DNA from: Neisseria sp. 83E34
GTDB taxonomy: Bacteria; Pseudomonadota; Gammaproteobacteria; Burkholderiales; Neisseriaceae
Assembly (NCBI RefSeq): GCF_001308015.1
Contig: NZ_LGYH01000005.1
Span: forward strand, 1 to 64,000
Reading direction: 5' to 3'
Length of the DNA stretch: 64,000 nucleotides
Part shown: positions 18,092 through 28,653 of the stretch, piece after piece
Position numbering within the stretch: position 1 is the stretch's first letter
How the letters are laid out: every line of letters starts with the position of its first letter
The notes under the pieces: model-generated
Databases searched by the model: none
Seen by the model: only the letters and a program-made list of their open reading frames with translations
Told to the model about the DNA's origin: nothing
Position numbers and translations under genes: made by a program

Positions 18092-18955
18092 TTACAGAAT
18101 TTCCACTACTCCCACACCCTTGAGGCCGTCTGAATCCACGCTGATGGCGTAATCGCTGAATGCGGCTGCGGGCGTGCCGCTTTCGCCGTGGATGCGCTCG
18201 ACTTTGACGGCTTCAAACAGTTTATGCGCCGGTTCGTTGCCGAGTGTGCTGTCGTGTTTGAAGACGATGAGTTTACGGGCGGCCATTTCGCCGCGGGCGG
18301 CGGAACGGTCGTGCTCAAACATGAGCTTCAAGGCGTTCCACAGTTGTTGCAGGTCTTCATCAGAAAAGCCGGTTTTGGCGGCAAGATTGACGGAAACGAA
18401 GCCGTGCACGCGGTAGAGTGCGTAGGGGACGATGTATTTGCGCCCCATAGTGCGCTCTTTTTCGAGGTCTTTTTCGTTGGTAACGGCCATGCGGGTAATA
18501 GAGACTTCCAGCGGCACGATGGGGTCGATGGATTGGGCGAAGGCAAGCTGCACGGGGCCGCGCACTTGGCCGCTGTTGACTTCTGTGGTCATCACTGCGC
18601 CGAAAGTGCGGATATCGAAGAAGTTTTTGCACATCCATGCAGTGATATCGCGGGCTTTGGCTTCGTCTTTAGGCAGTTTTTTGGCTTCGGGTTCGATGCC
18701 GAGGGCTTCATAAGCGCGCTTGTTTTGCAGGTTGAGCACGCTTTTTTCTTTGACATAAATTTCATAGCCGGGTCGGTTTTCATTTGCCATTTCTACAAAG
18801 TTGCGGATTTTGCGCTTCAGGCACACATCGGTTACCAAACCTTTGCTGGATTCAGGATCGAGGCGCGGCATATTGCCTGCGTCGGGGTCGCCGTTGGGGT
18901 TGCCGTTGCTTACGTCGAAGAAAAACACGAATTCATAGCGGTTTTGGATAGACAT
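18092..18955 (-). CDS. cas7: Cascade backbone subunit Cas7 (type I-C, Csd2)
   Basis: Multiple Cas7 copies coat the crRNA spacer in the type I-C surveillance complex. [26 protein letters not shown] is the Cas7/Csd2 N-terminal signature. The ATG at 18955 has AGGAGA six bases upstream and is preferred; an ATG two codons earlier overlaps the cas8c stop (ATGA). The product is 287 aa, normal for Csd2. Confidence 0.96.
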   Translation of the reverse strand: MSIQNRYEFVFFFDVSNGNPNGDPDAGNMPRLDPESSKGLVTDVCLKRKIRNFVEMANENRPGYEIYVKEKSVLNLQNKRAYEALGIEPEAKKLPKDEAKARDITAWMCKNFFDIRTFGAVMTTEVNSGQVRGPVQLAFAQSIDPIVPLEVSITRMAVTNEKDLEKERTMGRKYIVPYALYRVHGFVSVNLAAKTGFSDEDLQQLWNALKLMFEHDRSAARGEMAARKLIVFKHDSTLGNEPAHKLFEAVKVERIHGESGTPAAAFSDYAISVDSDGLKGVGVVEIL

Positions 18956-18957
18956 TT

Positions 18958-20787
18958 TCATTCTCCTTCATGTGATTGGGTTTCTGCGGGGTCTTTTTTG
19001 GCGAAATAGCTTTGTTTTTGATGGTAATAGCCGATGGCGAAGCGGCCTTGCTCTTCCATGCTCAAATGGCGCGGGAAGGTTTCAGGCAGGCCTGCAATCA
19101 CGGCGCTCAAATCTTTATCGAGATTTACTGCCATGCCTGCTTTGTCTTTACGCAGGCGGGACAAATGGTGTTTTGCGCCGCTCAATAAACGCGGGAACAC
19201 GGAAAACGGCACCGCGGAAGCGGAGCCGTAATAGCGGTCGGCAATGCCCGCATTCAATTCACCCAGCGCCTGATATTGAATGCGCTCCAACACGGCGAAC
19301 AATCTGCCGAGCAAATAAGCCGTGTTGCGGCTTTCGGTATCCAAACTCATGGGAATCTCCTCTTTAATCAAACCTTTTCTGAAACGCCGCTGCAATACGG
19401 CTTTAATCATGGCAATGCGCAGGCCGTTGGCATCGCCGTCGGCACGGATACGCGCGATTAATTGCGACAGCAAACTCATGGGATAGGGCGTGCCGCCGAT
19501 CACGGCGCGGGTCATTTCACCGGCCAACACGGGCGAAATGGTTTCCGCCTTTGGTTTTTCGTAGCGTCCCTCGCTATTTTTAAACTTAATCGCTGTTTCC
19601 AGTAACAATTTGAAAATTGAAGGCGGCGTTTTCCACGCACACGGTTCAAGCGCCAAATCTTTCCAATGTTGCGCCAAATGTTCCGCCAGCTTGCCAAACG
19701 TGGTATCCAGCCAAAAGCGGATGGAAATCCGTGAAGCATTCGGCGCCAAGCCCAAAATATAAAAGCGGGTGTCGGGCGACAATTCGGGCGCAGCTTCCTG
19801 CAAAGGGCGGCCTTTAGCGATTTGCTCCAAAATATTGAATACTTTTTTGCTTTCCTGCTCGTCATCGGGCGGGGTGAAAGCAGCGGCAAAAAACCCTTCC
19901 GCCGCCGCGGCTTGCTCAGGCGTAGCGGCTTCCGCCCAAAAAACGGTGCTGGCATCGCCGATGGTCAGGCAATGGTCATCATTTCTTAGCAAATAATTTA
20001 ATGCTGTCGTATAAGCAAATGCAGCTTGTTCAGAAACTGGTGCATTTGTCCCCTTTTCTTTTCCATACGATTTAAATGAATCTTGATTGAATGCAACAAT
20101 AGAACAACCAGAACTTTGTCCCCCAGCTAAAGTCAGTGTCCTCCCCTTAATCGCCGGATGCAGCCGCGCAATCGGTGCTTGTTCGCCACTTACCAAACAC
20201 AAGCCCTGCTCCGCTTCATCGTTTTTCAGACGGCCTGCCCACAATGCCTGCGCCGCTTCACGCTGGTGGATATAGCCGCGCGTACCGTCCAACCTAAACG
20301 CCACATTCGCATCGAGCATGTCAGGCCGGCAGGGCGGATGGGCAAATTGTTCGGGCTGCCAGCGCTCCAAATAACGGCGCAAGGCCAGCAAACCCTCGTC
20401 TTGCGTGTCTTTCAGGGCTTCCAAATGCAGCTCGCGGAAAGCGGCAAAGGTTTTTTCAGACGGCCTAAACGGCTGCTCCTTGGCAGCGGTTTTGTCTTTA
20501 TTGGCTTCCACGCCCAGCGCATAAGCAGTTTTGTCCCACAAAAAATTGGGCTTCACGCCCGACGTGCGCTTTTCAGGGCGCGGCACACTCATCAGGCGGG
20601 GTTGCGGTTTTTTGTCATCCGTCAGATGCGGCACCACATCCACCAACAGGCCGCCTGAATCCAACACCAGCACCCAGCCGATTTTTTCCTCACTAAAACC
20701 ATACGACGGCACTTTCGGCTCGCCTGTTCGGTCATCATTCTCCGCTGCCAAACGGCGGTAATAGCGTGCAAGAGAGGCCAAAATCAT
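18958..20787 (-). CDS. cas8c: Cascade large subunit Cas8c (Csd1)
   Basis: The 609-aa type I-C large subunit recognises the PAM and holds the R-loop. [36 protein letters not shown] and the C-terminal [13 protein letters not shown] are characteristic of Csd1. The start overlaps the cas5 stop by four bases (ATGA), so cas5-cas8c-cas7 are tightly coupled. Two AG-DUS copies lie inside the gene. Internal initiation to give a Cas11-like small subunit is known in I-C systems but I did not assign a site here. Confidence 0.96.
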   Translation of the reverse strand: MILASLARYYRRLAAENDDRTGEPKVPSYGFSEEKIGWVLVLDSGGLLVDVVPHLTDDKKPQPRLMSVPRPEKRTSGVKPNFLWDKTAYALGVEANKDKTAAKEQPFRPSEKTFAAFRELHLEALKDTQDEGLLALRRYLERWQPEQFAHPPCRPDMLDANVAFRLDGTRGYIHQREAAQALWAGRLKNDEAEQGLCLVSGEQAPIARLHPAIKGRTLTLAGGQSSGCSIVAFNQDSFKSYGKEKGTNAPVSEQAAFAYTTALNYLLRNDDHCLTIGDASTVFWAEAATPEQAAAAEGFFAAAFTPPDDEQESKKVFNILEQIAKGRPLQEAAPELSPDTRFYILGLAPNASRISIRFWLDTTFGKLAEHLAQHWKDLALEPCAWKTPPSIFKLLLETAIKFKNSEGRYEKPKAETISPVLAGEMTRAVIGGTPYPMSLLSQLIARIRADGDANGLRIAMIKAVLQRRFRKGLIKEEIPMSLDTESRNTAYLLGRLFAVLERIQYQALGELNAGIADRYYGSASAVPFSVFPRLLSGAKHHLSRLRKDKAGMAVNLDKDLSAVIAGLPETFPRHLSMEEQGRFAIGYYHQKQSYFAKKDPAETQSHEGE

Positions 20788-21461
20788 CTTTTCACCTCCT
20801 CTGCATCAAACGGCGGCACCTCAATCACCCCGTTTATCATTTCCGCACGAAAAAAATACGGCGTATTGCCGTGGTCGAAATCAATATCGTGCAGCATCCA
20901 GCCCAAATCGCGGTTCAACTCGTTTTCAGACAGGCATGAAACCGGCAAAGGCTCGCCCTCATCCACCCAAGCAAAATGTGCCGGAAACTCACGCACACCC
21001 ATGCAAGGCTGCTGGAAACACTGCCCTTTTGTGGCACGGCGTTTGAACATCTCGATATGCTTGGCAATGGTTTCGCCCTCGCCCGCCCGCGCAGTCAACA
21101 CGGCATGCGCTTCAATCACATAAGCCACATCTTTCAACACCGTCGCCGCGCGCTGCTGACGGTCATCCTCAATCAACGCATACAAATCTTCCACACTCTT
21201 GCGCCGCATCGCCCCGCTGACCTTGCTCGCCGAAATCTTGCTGCCCAATTCATTACGCCGCACCGACTCAAAGCGAATCGGCTTCAACACATGAATACGG
21301 TCAATCACCCAGCGAATAGCCGGCTTCCAATGCACCGCCGCCAAAATCCCCCGCGCCGCCGACGGTGTGATCACATCGTAAGACACCCGCTCCACTTTCA
21401 TCTCGGGGCGGGTAAAGCAGGCGTAGTCACCCCAGATGTGTAAGCGTATTTTGTTTGCCAT
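20784..21461 (-). CDS. cas5c: Pre-crRNA endonuclease Cas5 (type I-C, Cas5d)
   Basis: In type I-C systems, which lack Cas6, Cas5d cuts pre-crRNA at the base of the repeat hairpin and stays on the crRNA handle. The 225-aa product starts MANKIRLHIWGDYACFTRPEMKVERVSYDVITPSAARGIL and holds TIAKHIEMFKRR, matching the Lys-His pair of characterised Cas5d. AGGAG, supplied by the end of a degenerate CRISPR repeat, lies five bases before the ATG. Confidence 0.95.
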   Translation of the reverse strand: MANKIRLHIWGDYACFTRPEMKVERVSYDVITPSAARGILAAVHWKPAIRWVIDRIHVLKPIRFESVRRNELGSKISASKVSGAMRRKSVEDLYALIEDDRQQRAATVLKDVAYVIEAHAVLTARAGEGETIAKHIEMFKRRATKGQCFQQPCMGVREFPAHFAWVDEGEPLPVSCLSENELNRDLGWMLHDIDFDHGNTPYFFRAEMINGVIEVPPFDAEEVKR

Positions 21462-21468
21462 ACCGGCT

Positions 21469-21555
21469 CCTTTTACACACAGCCGCCCGAAGGCGGCTGA
21501 CTTTCACTTTAAACTATCAACTTTAGTTTCAACCCACGCAGCCCGAAGGCTGCGA
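21469..21555 (-). CRISPR. Pair of degenerate CRISPR repeats with 25-nt pseudo-spacer in front of cas5
   Basis: The copy at 21469-21500 keeps 26 of 32 repeat positions. The copy at 21526-21555 is a more divergent I-C-type repeat. Both have TTCG tetraloops (stems AGCCGCC/GGCGGCT and CGCAGCC/GGCTGCG) instead of TTTA. In cas orientation the first keeps a good handle (GGGTTGAAAC), then come a 25-nt spacer and the second hairpin, whose own handle is lost and runs into the cas5 ribosome-binding site. This is the layout of crRNA-like regulators such as CreR; a vestigial array is the alternative. Confidence 0.7.
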
Positions 21556-21569
21556 TACATCGGCTATTT

Positions 21570-24263
21570 TCAGACGGCCTTTTTCTCAAACCGCAAAAAA
21601 TCCGCCAATTTTTTGGCTTCACTCACTTCATCATGAGGAATCAACAGATAACGCCACGCTTTCGTGCCGTGTTGGCTGGCGTAATTGGATGCGTGTTTGC
21701 ACCATGTGCTTGCCGCTTGGGCCTTGGCTTGCACTTCAGCACTATCCAAATCAGCATGCGCCTTGGTTTCCGCCATCAAAATACAATCCTCCGTTTCTGC
21801 CACAAAATCGGGCAAATATTCTTTTTGCTCCATACCCAGTTTGTAATCTATTTGGAACTGCCCCTTGGCGGGTTTGAACCATTTTTGTGCATCACGCTCC
21901 AAAATCACGGCAAAGCGGCGTTCGGTGTCGGAATCAAATTTTTGCAACGGATACAGACATTTTGCGAAATGGCCGAACAACATATTTTTGATGCGCGTTT
22001 TGTCGGTCACGGTATCGCGCACCGAATGCACGGCTTCGTTGGCGGCCACTGTATAGACACAAGGTTTGAGCGTGCTAAACCCTTGACTGACTTTGGCTTC
22101 GTAGCCAGCGGCCTTTTCCCAAAAGTGTGCGACCATTTGCGCATGAATTTCACGGGCAATCAGGCGGCGTTCTTTGTCCAGCACATTCAAGGCTTCTTCC
22201 TCACTTAAATAGCTGTGCAAATGCGCCACCATTTGTCCTGCCAAATCATACAAAAGCTCGGACTGGGTGAAGTAATCAATATCGTCAAAATCAATCAGCG
22301 CATGAACGATATAGTCTTCGGGACGTTTTTCAGTCAGCCCCATTTCCCGTGCCAAGCTGGTTTGCTCGTTGGTATGCAGATTGTGAATGGTGATTTCCCG
22401 TTCGCTCGGCTGCAGATGCAACCGGCTGACATCCAAAGTGAACGGATGAAAACCCGTGCTCACCTCGCCGCTCGGCACAACGGTAATGCGCGGAATATCG
22501 ATGGTGCTGTCCACCATCACCTTTGTGGTTTTGGCAACAATACCAGCCACATCCGGCGTATCTGCCATTGGCAATTCAGCCTGTGCCGGCTGCAGGCGTT
22601 TTTGCACCTCGGCGGTAATTTGTGCCTGTATATCTGACTGCAATAATGCTTGCGAAGTCGGTGCATCATCAGGCCTGCGGCCATATTGTGCCGCCACCTC
22701 CATCACCACACGGGCAATGCGTTTTTCATGTTCGTTGGTAAAAACGGGTTGATAAGATTGTGGTTCTTGTGCCGACATATTTTCAGACGGCCTCTCAGCC
22801 AACCCCAAACACACCTCCATACTGCTGGCTACCTGAACGCTGACTTTTTCATCATCTTGGCAGGGTGCTTCCAAAATCACCTGCTGCAAACGCAGCACCG
22901 AATCGCCTTGATTGGCTTCATCAATAATTTCCTGAAAACGGTCATGGGCAATGATATTGAGCCTGTCCACCGCCGCCACGCCGGTACGCTTGCCATAGGG
23001 CAAACGCAAACCGCGTCCGATGGATTGCTCAATCAAGGTACGGGCATTGGCAGCACGCAGCGGCACGATGGTATAAAGATTGGTCACATCCCAACCTTCT
23101 TTCAACATATTAACGTGAATCACAATCTCGGTCGGCTCATCCACGCTTTCCACCGCCAGCAAACGGGCAATCATTTCTTCTTCGTCTTTGCCCGATTTGC
23201 TCGAATCCACCTGAATCACCTTGCCGCGATAACGCCCGCCGTGAAAGTTTTCCGACTCCATCAAAGCCAGCAAAGCCGTTGCATGCGTAGTATCGCGGGC
23301 AATCACCAGCATAAAGGGCTTAACCGGCTTGACGCCGTTTTCGCGCGCATAGGTAAGCAACTCTACCTTGGTGTTTTCATGCAAACGCACGCCGTCTTCC
23401 AATTTGATTTTCTCGATTTCTTCAAGCGTATAGTCTTTGGCATTGAAATTACGCTGAGTGACGACGGCCGGCACTTTCACAAAACCGTCCTCCAGCGCCC
23501 GCGCAAGAGGATAATCGACAATCACATTTTTAAACGGCTGCGGTGCTTTTCCCGTTTCTACAAAAGGCGTGGCGGTCAATTCCAAACCCAATAACGGTTT
23601 CAATTCATTAATCGCCCGCATACCGGCTTGTGCACGATAGCGGTGCGATTCGTCCATTAACAGCACCAAATCGGGCAAATTCGCCAAATAATTGAAATAA
23701 CTGTCGCCCAGCACCTCGCGCATCCGCTTGATACGCGGTTCTTTGCCGCCGCGCACTTCAGAATTGATTTTGGCGATATTGAAAATGTTGATGCGTACCT
23801 CCGTTATCCAGTCGCCGGAAGCAATATCCTGCCGCTCGTAATCTTCGCCGGTAATCACCCGTGGCGGATGAAGGGCAAATTCACTAATCCCCTTAAACAC
23901 ATATTTAGGGGTATTAGGCGAAAAGTCGGCAATCAGCTTGTTGTAAATGGTGAGGTTGGGCGCAAGCACAAAAAAATTGTTGATGCCGTGCGCCAAATGC
24001 AGATAAGCAATAAACGCACCCATTAAGCGGGTTTTGCCCACGCCCGTTGCCAGCGCAAAACACAAAGACGGAAACTCGCGCTCAAAATCCTGTAAAGTGG
24101 CGAATTTGCCTTTCAAAATCTCCAAAACCGCCGCCACATCACGCTCGTGCTTGAGCATCTGTGGCGCGGCATCCAAAGCCTGTTTTAACTTCGCCAAACT
24201 CTCCGCCTGCGGCGTGCGTAGCGACAGGCGGCCGTTGATATGGTGTTGTACCCGTGTGGTCAT
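21570..24263 (-). CDS. Type III restriction Res-like helicase-nuclease
   Basis: The 897-aa protein has a DEAD/DEAH helicase core: Walker A FALATGVGKTRLMGAF, the box LVLLMDESHRYRAQ, motif III LELTATPF and motif VI IEQSIGRGLRLPYG. A C-terminal PD-(D/E)XK site reads PDFVAETEDCILMAETKA. It resembles Res subunits that translocate and cut DNA with a Mod methyltransferase. The methyltransferase lies two genes upstream, separated by a broken DUF1016 gene. Its stop lies 108 bp before cas5. It contains AG-DUS copies, suggesting arrival from another Neisseria. Confidence 0.88.
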   Translation of the reverse strand: MTTRVQHHINGRLSLRTPQAESLAKLKQALDAAPQMLKHERDVAAVLEILKGKFATLQDFEREFPSLCFALATGVGKTRLMGAFIAYLHLAHGINNFFVLAPNLTIYNKLIADFSPNTPKYVFKGISEFALHPPRVITGEDYERQDIASGDWITEVRINIFNIAKINSEVRGGKEPRIKRMREVLGDSYFNYLANLPDLVLLMDESHRYRAQAGMRAINELKPLLGLELTATPFVETGKAPQPFKNVIVDYPLARALEDGFVKVPAVVTQRNFNAKDYTLEEIEKIKLEDGVRLHENTKVELLTYARENGVKPVKPFMLVIARDTTHATALLALMESENFHGGRYRGKVIQVDSSKSGKDEEEMIARLLAVESVDEPTEIVIHVNMLKEGWDVTNLYTIVPLRAANARTLIEQSIGRGLRLPYGKRTGVAAVDRLNIIAHDRFQEIIDEANQGDSVLRLQQVILEAPCQDDEKVSVQVASSMEVCLGLAERPSENMSAQEPQSYQPVFTNEHEKRIARVVMEVAAQYGRRPDDAPTSQALLQSDIQAQITAEVQKRLQPAQAELPMADTPDVAGIVAKTTKVMVDSTIDIPRITVVPSGEVSTGFHPFTLDVSRLHLQPSEREITIHNLHTNEQTSLAREMGLTEKRPEDYIVHALIDFDDIDYFTQSELLYDLAGQMVAHLHSYLSEEEALNVLDKERRLIAREIHAQMVAHFWEKAAGYEAKVSQGFSTLKPCVYTVAANEAVHSVRDTVTDKTRIKNMLFGHFAKCLYPLQKFDSDTERRFAVILERDAQKWFKPAKGQFQIDYKLGMEQKEYLPDFVAETEDCILMAETKAHADLDSAEVQAKAQAASTWCKHASNYASQHGTKAWRYLLIPHDEVSEAKKLADFLRFEKKAV

Positions 24264-24297
24264 TCTAATAATCCTTTGTTATATATATTATTTTGAA

Positions 24298-25371
24298 CTA
24301 TCCGGAGAAACCGGAAAGTTGCTGATCGTTTTGCCAATCCAACAACTCATTTTCCAATTGCTCAACCGTCGGCAAATTTGTCAGCAACTGATCCGGCAAA
24401 GCCCGCACCAGCTCGTATTCAGCCACACCAATCGGCTTATCAATACCCGATAGCGCATATTCGGCAACCAAACGGTTTTGCGTTTTACACAGCAACAGTC
24501 CGATGGTTGGATTATCCTCCTCGGCTTTAATTTGCGCATCTACTGCTGCCAAATAAAAATTCAGCTGCCCGGCATGTTCGGGCTTGAATGCCGTAGCCTT
24601 AAGCTCCACCACCACATAGCATTTCAGACGGATATGGTAAAACAGTAAATCAATAAAAAACTCATCGCCATTCACTTCCAAACGATATTGCCGCCCGACA
24701 AAAGCAAAGCCGCTGCCCAACTCCAACAAAAAACGGGTAATGTGTTACACCAAAGCATTTTCAATATCCCGTTCATGTGCCTCATCCCCTAAGCCCAAAA
24801 AATCAAACAGATAGGGATCTTTAAGCGTTTCTTGCGCCAATTGTGAATGAGGCTTGGGCAGGCGGGTTTCAAAATTGGTAACGGCTTGCCCTTGCCGCTC
24901 GTGCAAACGGTTTTTGATTTGCTTTTCCAAGGTAGCACGCGACCAATTTTCAGCCATCACCTTTCGCACATAAAACAAGCGGACATCTTGCTCTTTAATA
25001 CGATTTAATAACAGAACATTATGCCCCCACGGCAATTGTCCAACAGCCTGTTGGACAATTTCAAAATCAGGCCATGCTTCGGCAAAAGCCCGCATATACA
25101 GCAGGTTGGCACGGGAAAACCCTTTCATTTCAGGAAAAGATTCGCGCAAATCACGCCCCAAGCGCTCAATCACTTTACTGCCCCAGCCCTGTGCCGCCTG
25201 CCGCTGCAAAATATCCCGCCCGATATGCCAATAAAGAGAAATCAGCTCGGCATTCACAGCTAAAACCGCTCTTTGCCGTGCCACCAGTACCCGATCTTTG
25301 ATTTCTATCAGCCACTGCCCGTAATCATTTGGCAATGATGAATTTTCCTTACCCATCACCATATTCCCCAT
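24298..25371 (-). pseudogene. DUF1016 (PDDEXK nuclease) gene split by an in-frame stop
   Basis: Residues 1-208 are the DUF1016 N-terminal domain (YWHIGRDILQRQAAQGWGSKVIERLGRDLRESFPEMKGFS). A TAA at 24747..24745 interrupts ENALV*HITRFLLELGSGFAFVGRQ, and the same frame then continues through the nuclease core DEFFIDLLFYHIRLKCYVVVELKA to GFSG. One base change would restore about 358 residues. DUF1016 proteins are YhcG-like nucleases common in defence loci. The ATG at 25371 overlaps the methyltransferase stop. A TTG at 24729 could start the nuclease half separately. Confidence 0.85.
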
Positions 25372-27049
25372 CAAACAGCCCCTCTTGCTTTTCAGGTAGC
25401 CTTTTGCCCTTTTTCGCTTTCACAGGCGGTTTCTGGTCATCCGTTTTTTCAGACAGGGGTTCGACTTCGGCAAAGGGCAGATTGGCGACATTCAAACTGT
25501 AATCGTCATGCCCCCATTCACAGCGTGCCAAAATCATTTTCGGGATTTTCTTTAAGGTGAGATTGGGAAAACGCTCCGCCGCCTGCGCTGCCGTGATGCC
25601 GCGCCATGCCGAACAGCAAATCAGCAAACTGCGTCCTTCGCCCACCTCATCCGACAACGCCTGCAACTGCTCGGCGGATAAGGTTTGCGTGGTCACATAA
25701 ATAAAATCCTGCTCACTGGAAAAACCATGCTGCCACCAATGGGTTTCAGACGGTCGGTAAGTAAAGCCCTCCAACTTGGCAAGCGCTTCGGCAAGCATTT
25801 CAGGGTTGTAGTCGGGGTTGATGATCGGATTACCCCATTTGTCGTTCACAATCAAAGTCGGCGCCAAACGGTAATAACGAAAACCGCCGCCGCCCTGCCA
25901 ATTCACCGCTTTGGAAATCCCGCCCTGATCGCTGCCGTCAATCACCTTTTGCAGACGTGGAATAATATGCGTGTGGCAATGCTCGCCCAGTTCCACCATA
26001 ACCCAGCGCCGTCCCATCTTATGCGCCACAGCGCCTGTGGTGCCGGAACCGGCGAAGGAATCGAGCACCAGATCGCCAGGGTTGGTGGCTAGATGGATAA
26101 TTCGTTGTAAAAGCTTTTCAGGTTTTGGTGTATCAAAAACATCTTCTGAATTAAATTGCTTGACTTCTTTTTTAGCATCTTGATTATCACCAACTTCTTC
26201 TCTTAACCATATTGTTTTTGCAACAATCCCACTTTGAACCTCATTCAGAAAACGCTTTATTCTTGGAACACCATCACCTTTTTTACCGAACCAAATTCTA
26301 TTTTCACGGATTAACTGATCTAGCTTTTCCTTAGTATATGCCCAACAGCGGCTTGCTGGCGGATGAACAACTCTACCTGACGGAGTAACTATTGGATAAT
26401 CCGTTGTAGAAGAATATGTTTTTACTGACATGTTGTCAGACATCCACACTCCTCTCGAATCATTATCAGGATTTTTATATAAGCTATTCGCTTCTTCTGT
26501 CCTCGCAAGTAAATGTGGTCTCCAAATTATTTTATTCTTGGCGTAAACCAAAATATGGTCATGAGAGTCAGACAACCACTTTGCGTCATTCTGTGGAGCA
26601 TATTTTTTCTGCCAAACCGCATTTGTTACAAAATTCCCCCGCCCAAAAATCTCATCACATAACACTTTCAAATAATGGGCTTCATTGTCATCAATGGTAA
26701 TCCACAACGAACCGTCATCAGAAAGCAAACGCTTGATAATCTCCAAACGGTCGCGCATCAATCCCAGCCAAATCGAATGCTCCAGCCCATCATCGTAATG
26801 CGTAAACGCACTGCCCGTGTTATACGGCGGATCAATAAACACACATTTCACCTTGCCGGTAAATTCCTGCTCCAACGTTTTGAGCGCAAGCAAGTTGTCG
26901 CCAAAAATCAGACGGTTATCAAACACATCCTTTTCCGACCGCACCTTGGCATGATAAGACTTATCCGCCTCTTCCAATAAAATACGGGCTTCTAACTTAG
27001 GACGTTTATGCTTGCCTATCCAAGTGAGTTCTAGTTTTTGGTTTTTCAT
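25349..27049 (-). CDS. DNA adenine N6-methyltransferase, type III Mod-like
   Basis: The 566-aa protein has the beta-class order: the catalytic motif DPPYNTG (about residues 72-78) comes before the AdoMet-binding FAGSGTTGA (about 335-343). The region between should be the target recognition domain. That stretch, roughly 26080-26680, is markedly more AT-rich than the flanking conserved motifs, as if exchanged by recombination. Its ATG overlaps the TIGR04141 stop (TAATG). It presumably protects host sites from the Res-like protein. Confidence 0.9.
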   Translation of the reverse strand: MKNQKLELTWIGKHKRPKLEARILLEEADKSYHAKVRSEKDVFDNRLIFGDNLLALKTLEQEFTGKVKCVFIDPPYNTGSAFTHYDDGLEHSIWLGLMRDRLEIIKRLLSDDGSLWITIDDNEAHYLKVLCDEIFGRGNFVTNAVWQKKYAPQNDAKWLSDSHDHILVYAKNKIIWRPHLLARTEEANSLYKNPDNDSRGVWMSDNMSVKTYSSTTDYPIVTPSGRVVHPPASRCWAYTKEKLDQLIRENRIWFGKKGDGVPRIKRFLNEVQSGIVAKTIWLREEVGDNQDAKKEVKQFNSEDVFDTPKPEKLLQRIIHLATNPGDLVLDSFAGSGTTGAVAHKMGRRWVMVELGEHCHTHIIPRLQKVIDGSDQGGISKAVNWQGGGGFRYYRLAPTLIVNDKWGNPIINPDYNPEMLAEALAKLEGFTYRPSETHWWQHGFSSEQDFIYVTTQTLSAEQLQALSDEVGEGRSLLICCSAWRGITAAQAAERFPNLTLKKIPKMILARCEWGHDDYSLNVANLPFAEVEPLSEKTDDQKPPVKAKKGKRLPEKQEGLFDGEYGDG

Positions 27050-28653
27050 TACGACACATCCGCTTTTAAATCATTAATTACAACAGGCACGATACAGATA
27101 CTAACAGACACGCCCATTAATTGAAGGCGGTTATAGCAACTGCGCAAATTTATTTTGCTAAAAAGAGGTAAATCAAGTGCAGTCGTTTTCTTATCATTGC
27201 TTGCTATGACATATACAACTTCAAACTCACTTGCTTTTGGTTTTTCATTTTTAGCGGGTAATTTATGAGTCTTCGGTAATTTTTTATTCACCAAAGCGCG
27301 AAAATTTCCATCTGACAAGATCAATTGAGTGGAAACCAAACCTTGAGAAAATAGATGACTTAATACGCTTGAGCCGCCATATCTTTTTACATGAATGAGC
27401 TTCTTATCATTTGTGTAAATATCGCAAAGCTCAATTCTGCTACTCCCACCACCATAAGATATATTTCTTTTATCCATTAACACAAATCTGCTGCCATCAC
27501 TATTTACAACTTTTTCATTATATTTATCTTCAGATTTTTCAGAATATTCAGGTAACGATATTTTTGACAAAGGAATATCTTGAATATTCTTATCTAAATT
27601 TTCCAAAAAATCACCATCAATTTTGTACCATTTTCCATTTGTTAAAGAGTACGCTCCCCCATTCAGTTCAAGCTCACAATAAATACATTGATAAACTTTC
27701 CATGTATATGTGGGCTGTTCATTTGCAACATTAATGCAATGAATATACTGCTCCCTCATCTTTTTAATAGAGAGTTCTTCGCTATCATTCCTTGTATAAG
27801 CCAAATAGCCTTCCCAACTTATATCATCATGAAGCTCTCCCCTTTTGGCTTTTTGGTATCTGAAGCCTGAAATATTTTCCCAGTTAATAACTTCAGGAAT
27901 GGAAAGCCATGTTTTTGAAAAGTCATTTTGAGCAATTTTCTCAATCAGCTTTGCGTCTAATTCATTTTTAATGGATAAATTTCTAACTTCTGATAATCTA
28001 TCTATCCAAGGAAAACTTTGTTTGTAAGATTCAGAATCAAACAAAGTTATCGCTTTATTCAAAAGCAAAGGAAGATCTTTCAACTCAAAAGGTAGCGAGA
28101 CCTTGAGTGCATCTTTTCCAGAAAGTGTTTTACAAAAATTTTTATCTTTTGGAGAACCTGTAGCTGCATACATTAAATCTTGTTCAACATCCAAGCCAAA
28201 ATCAGCAAAGCTTGTTGAAACACTGGCTTGGTTTTTCTTATGAACAGGTATAGATTCCAAAGTATGCACATCTACACTTCTTAACTTTCCCGGATCCACT
28301 GCATTCACAACAACTCGTAGCCCAAAATTTTCCTCAAAGCAATCTGGATTAAGAAGATGACGACCATATCCAAAAGTTAAAGCAAAATATCTGTCACTAT
28401 GTTTCATCAAGAGGACTGCTGCACAACCAGAACTAAATAAATGACTTAAATCATCATCTATATGAGGCTTAAACAAATTTACCCATGAAGGTGGACGAGG
28501 GGGATTTTGCTTGGAATACAAAACTAATTCTTGCCCACCCTCTATTTCCAGGACTGTTTTCTTTAAACCACCTATGCCTTGAATAGCTTGATCTTCCTGT
28601 GTTATAGATTCTTTTAACAGAAAAACTGAAAGGCTATGTGTTTTCTTTTTCAT
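27049..28653 (-). CDS. TIGR04141 (DUF6119) family protein
   Basis: A 534-aa protein that I assign to the TIGR04141 sporadically distributed family from stretches such as YFALTFGYGRHLLNPDCFEENFGLR, DKRNISYGGGSSRIELCDI and HVKRYGGSSVLSHLFSQG. The biochemical role is not established to my knowledge; members tend to sit beside restriction-type genes. The ATG at 28653 overlaps the SNF2 stop (TGATG) and its stop overlaps the methyltransferase start (TAATG), so these genes are cotranslated. The gene is AT-rich compared with its neighbours. Confidence 0.8.
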   Translation of the reverse strand: MKKKTHSLSVFLLKESITQEDQAIQGIGGLKKTVLEIEGGQELVLYSKQNPPRPPSWVNLFKPHIDDDLSHLFSSGCAAVLLMKHSDRYFALTFGYGRHLLNPDCFEENFGLRVVVNAVDPGKLRSVDVHTLESIPVHKKNQASVSTSFADFGLDVEQDLMYAATGSPKDKNFCKTLSGKDALKVSLPFELKDLPLLLNKAITLFDSESYKQSFPWIDRLSEVRNLSIKNELDAKLIEKIAQNDFSKTWLSIPEVINWENISGFRYQKAKRGELHDDISWEGYLAYTRNDSEELSIKKMREQYIHCINVANEQPTYTWKVYQCIYCELELNGGAYSLTNGKWYKIDGDFLENLDKNIQDIPLSKISLPEYSEKSEDKYNEKVVNSDGSRFVLMDKRNISYGGGSSRIELCDIYTNDKKLIHVKRYGGSSVLSHLFSQGLVSTQLILSDGNFRALVNKKLPKTHKLPAKNEKPKASEFEVVYVIASNDKKTTALDLPLFSKINLRSCYNRLQLMGVSVSICIVPVVINDLKADVS

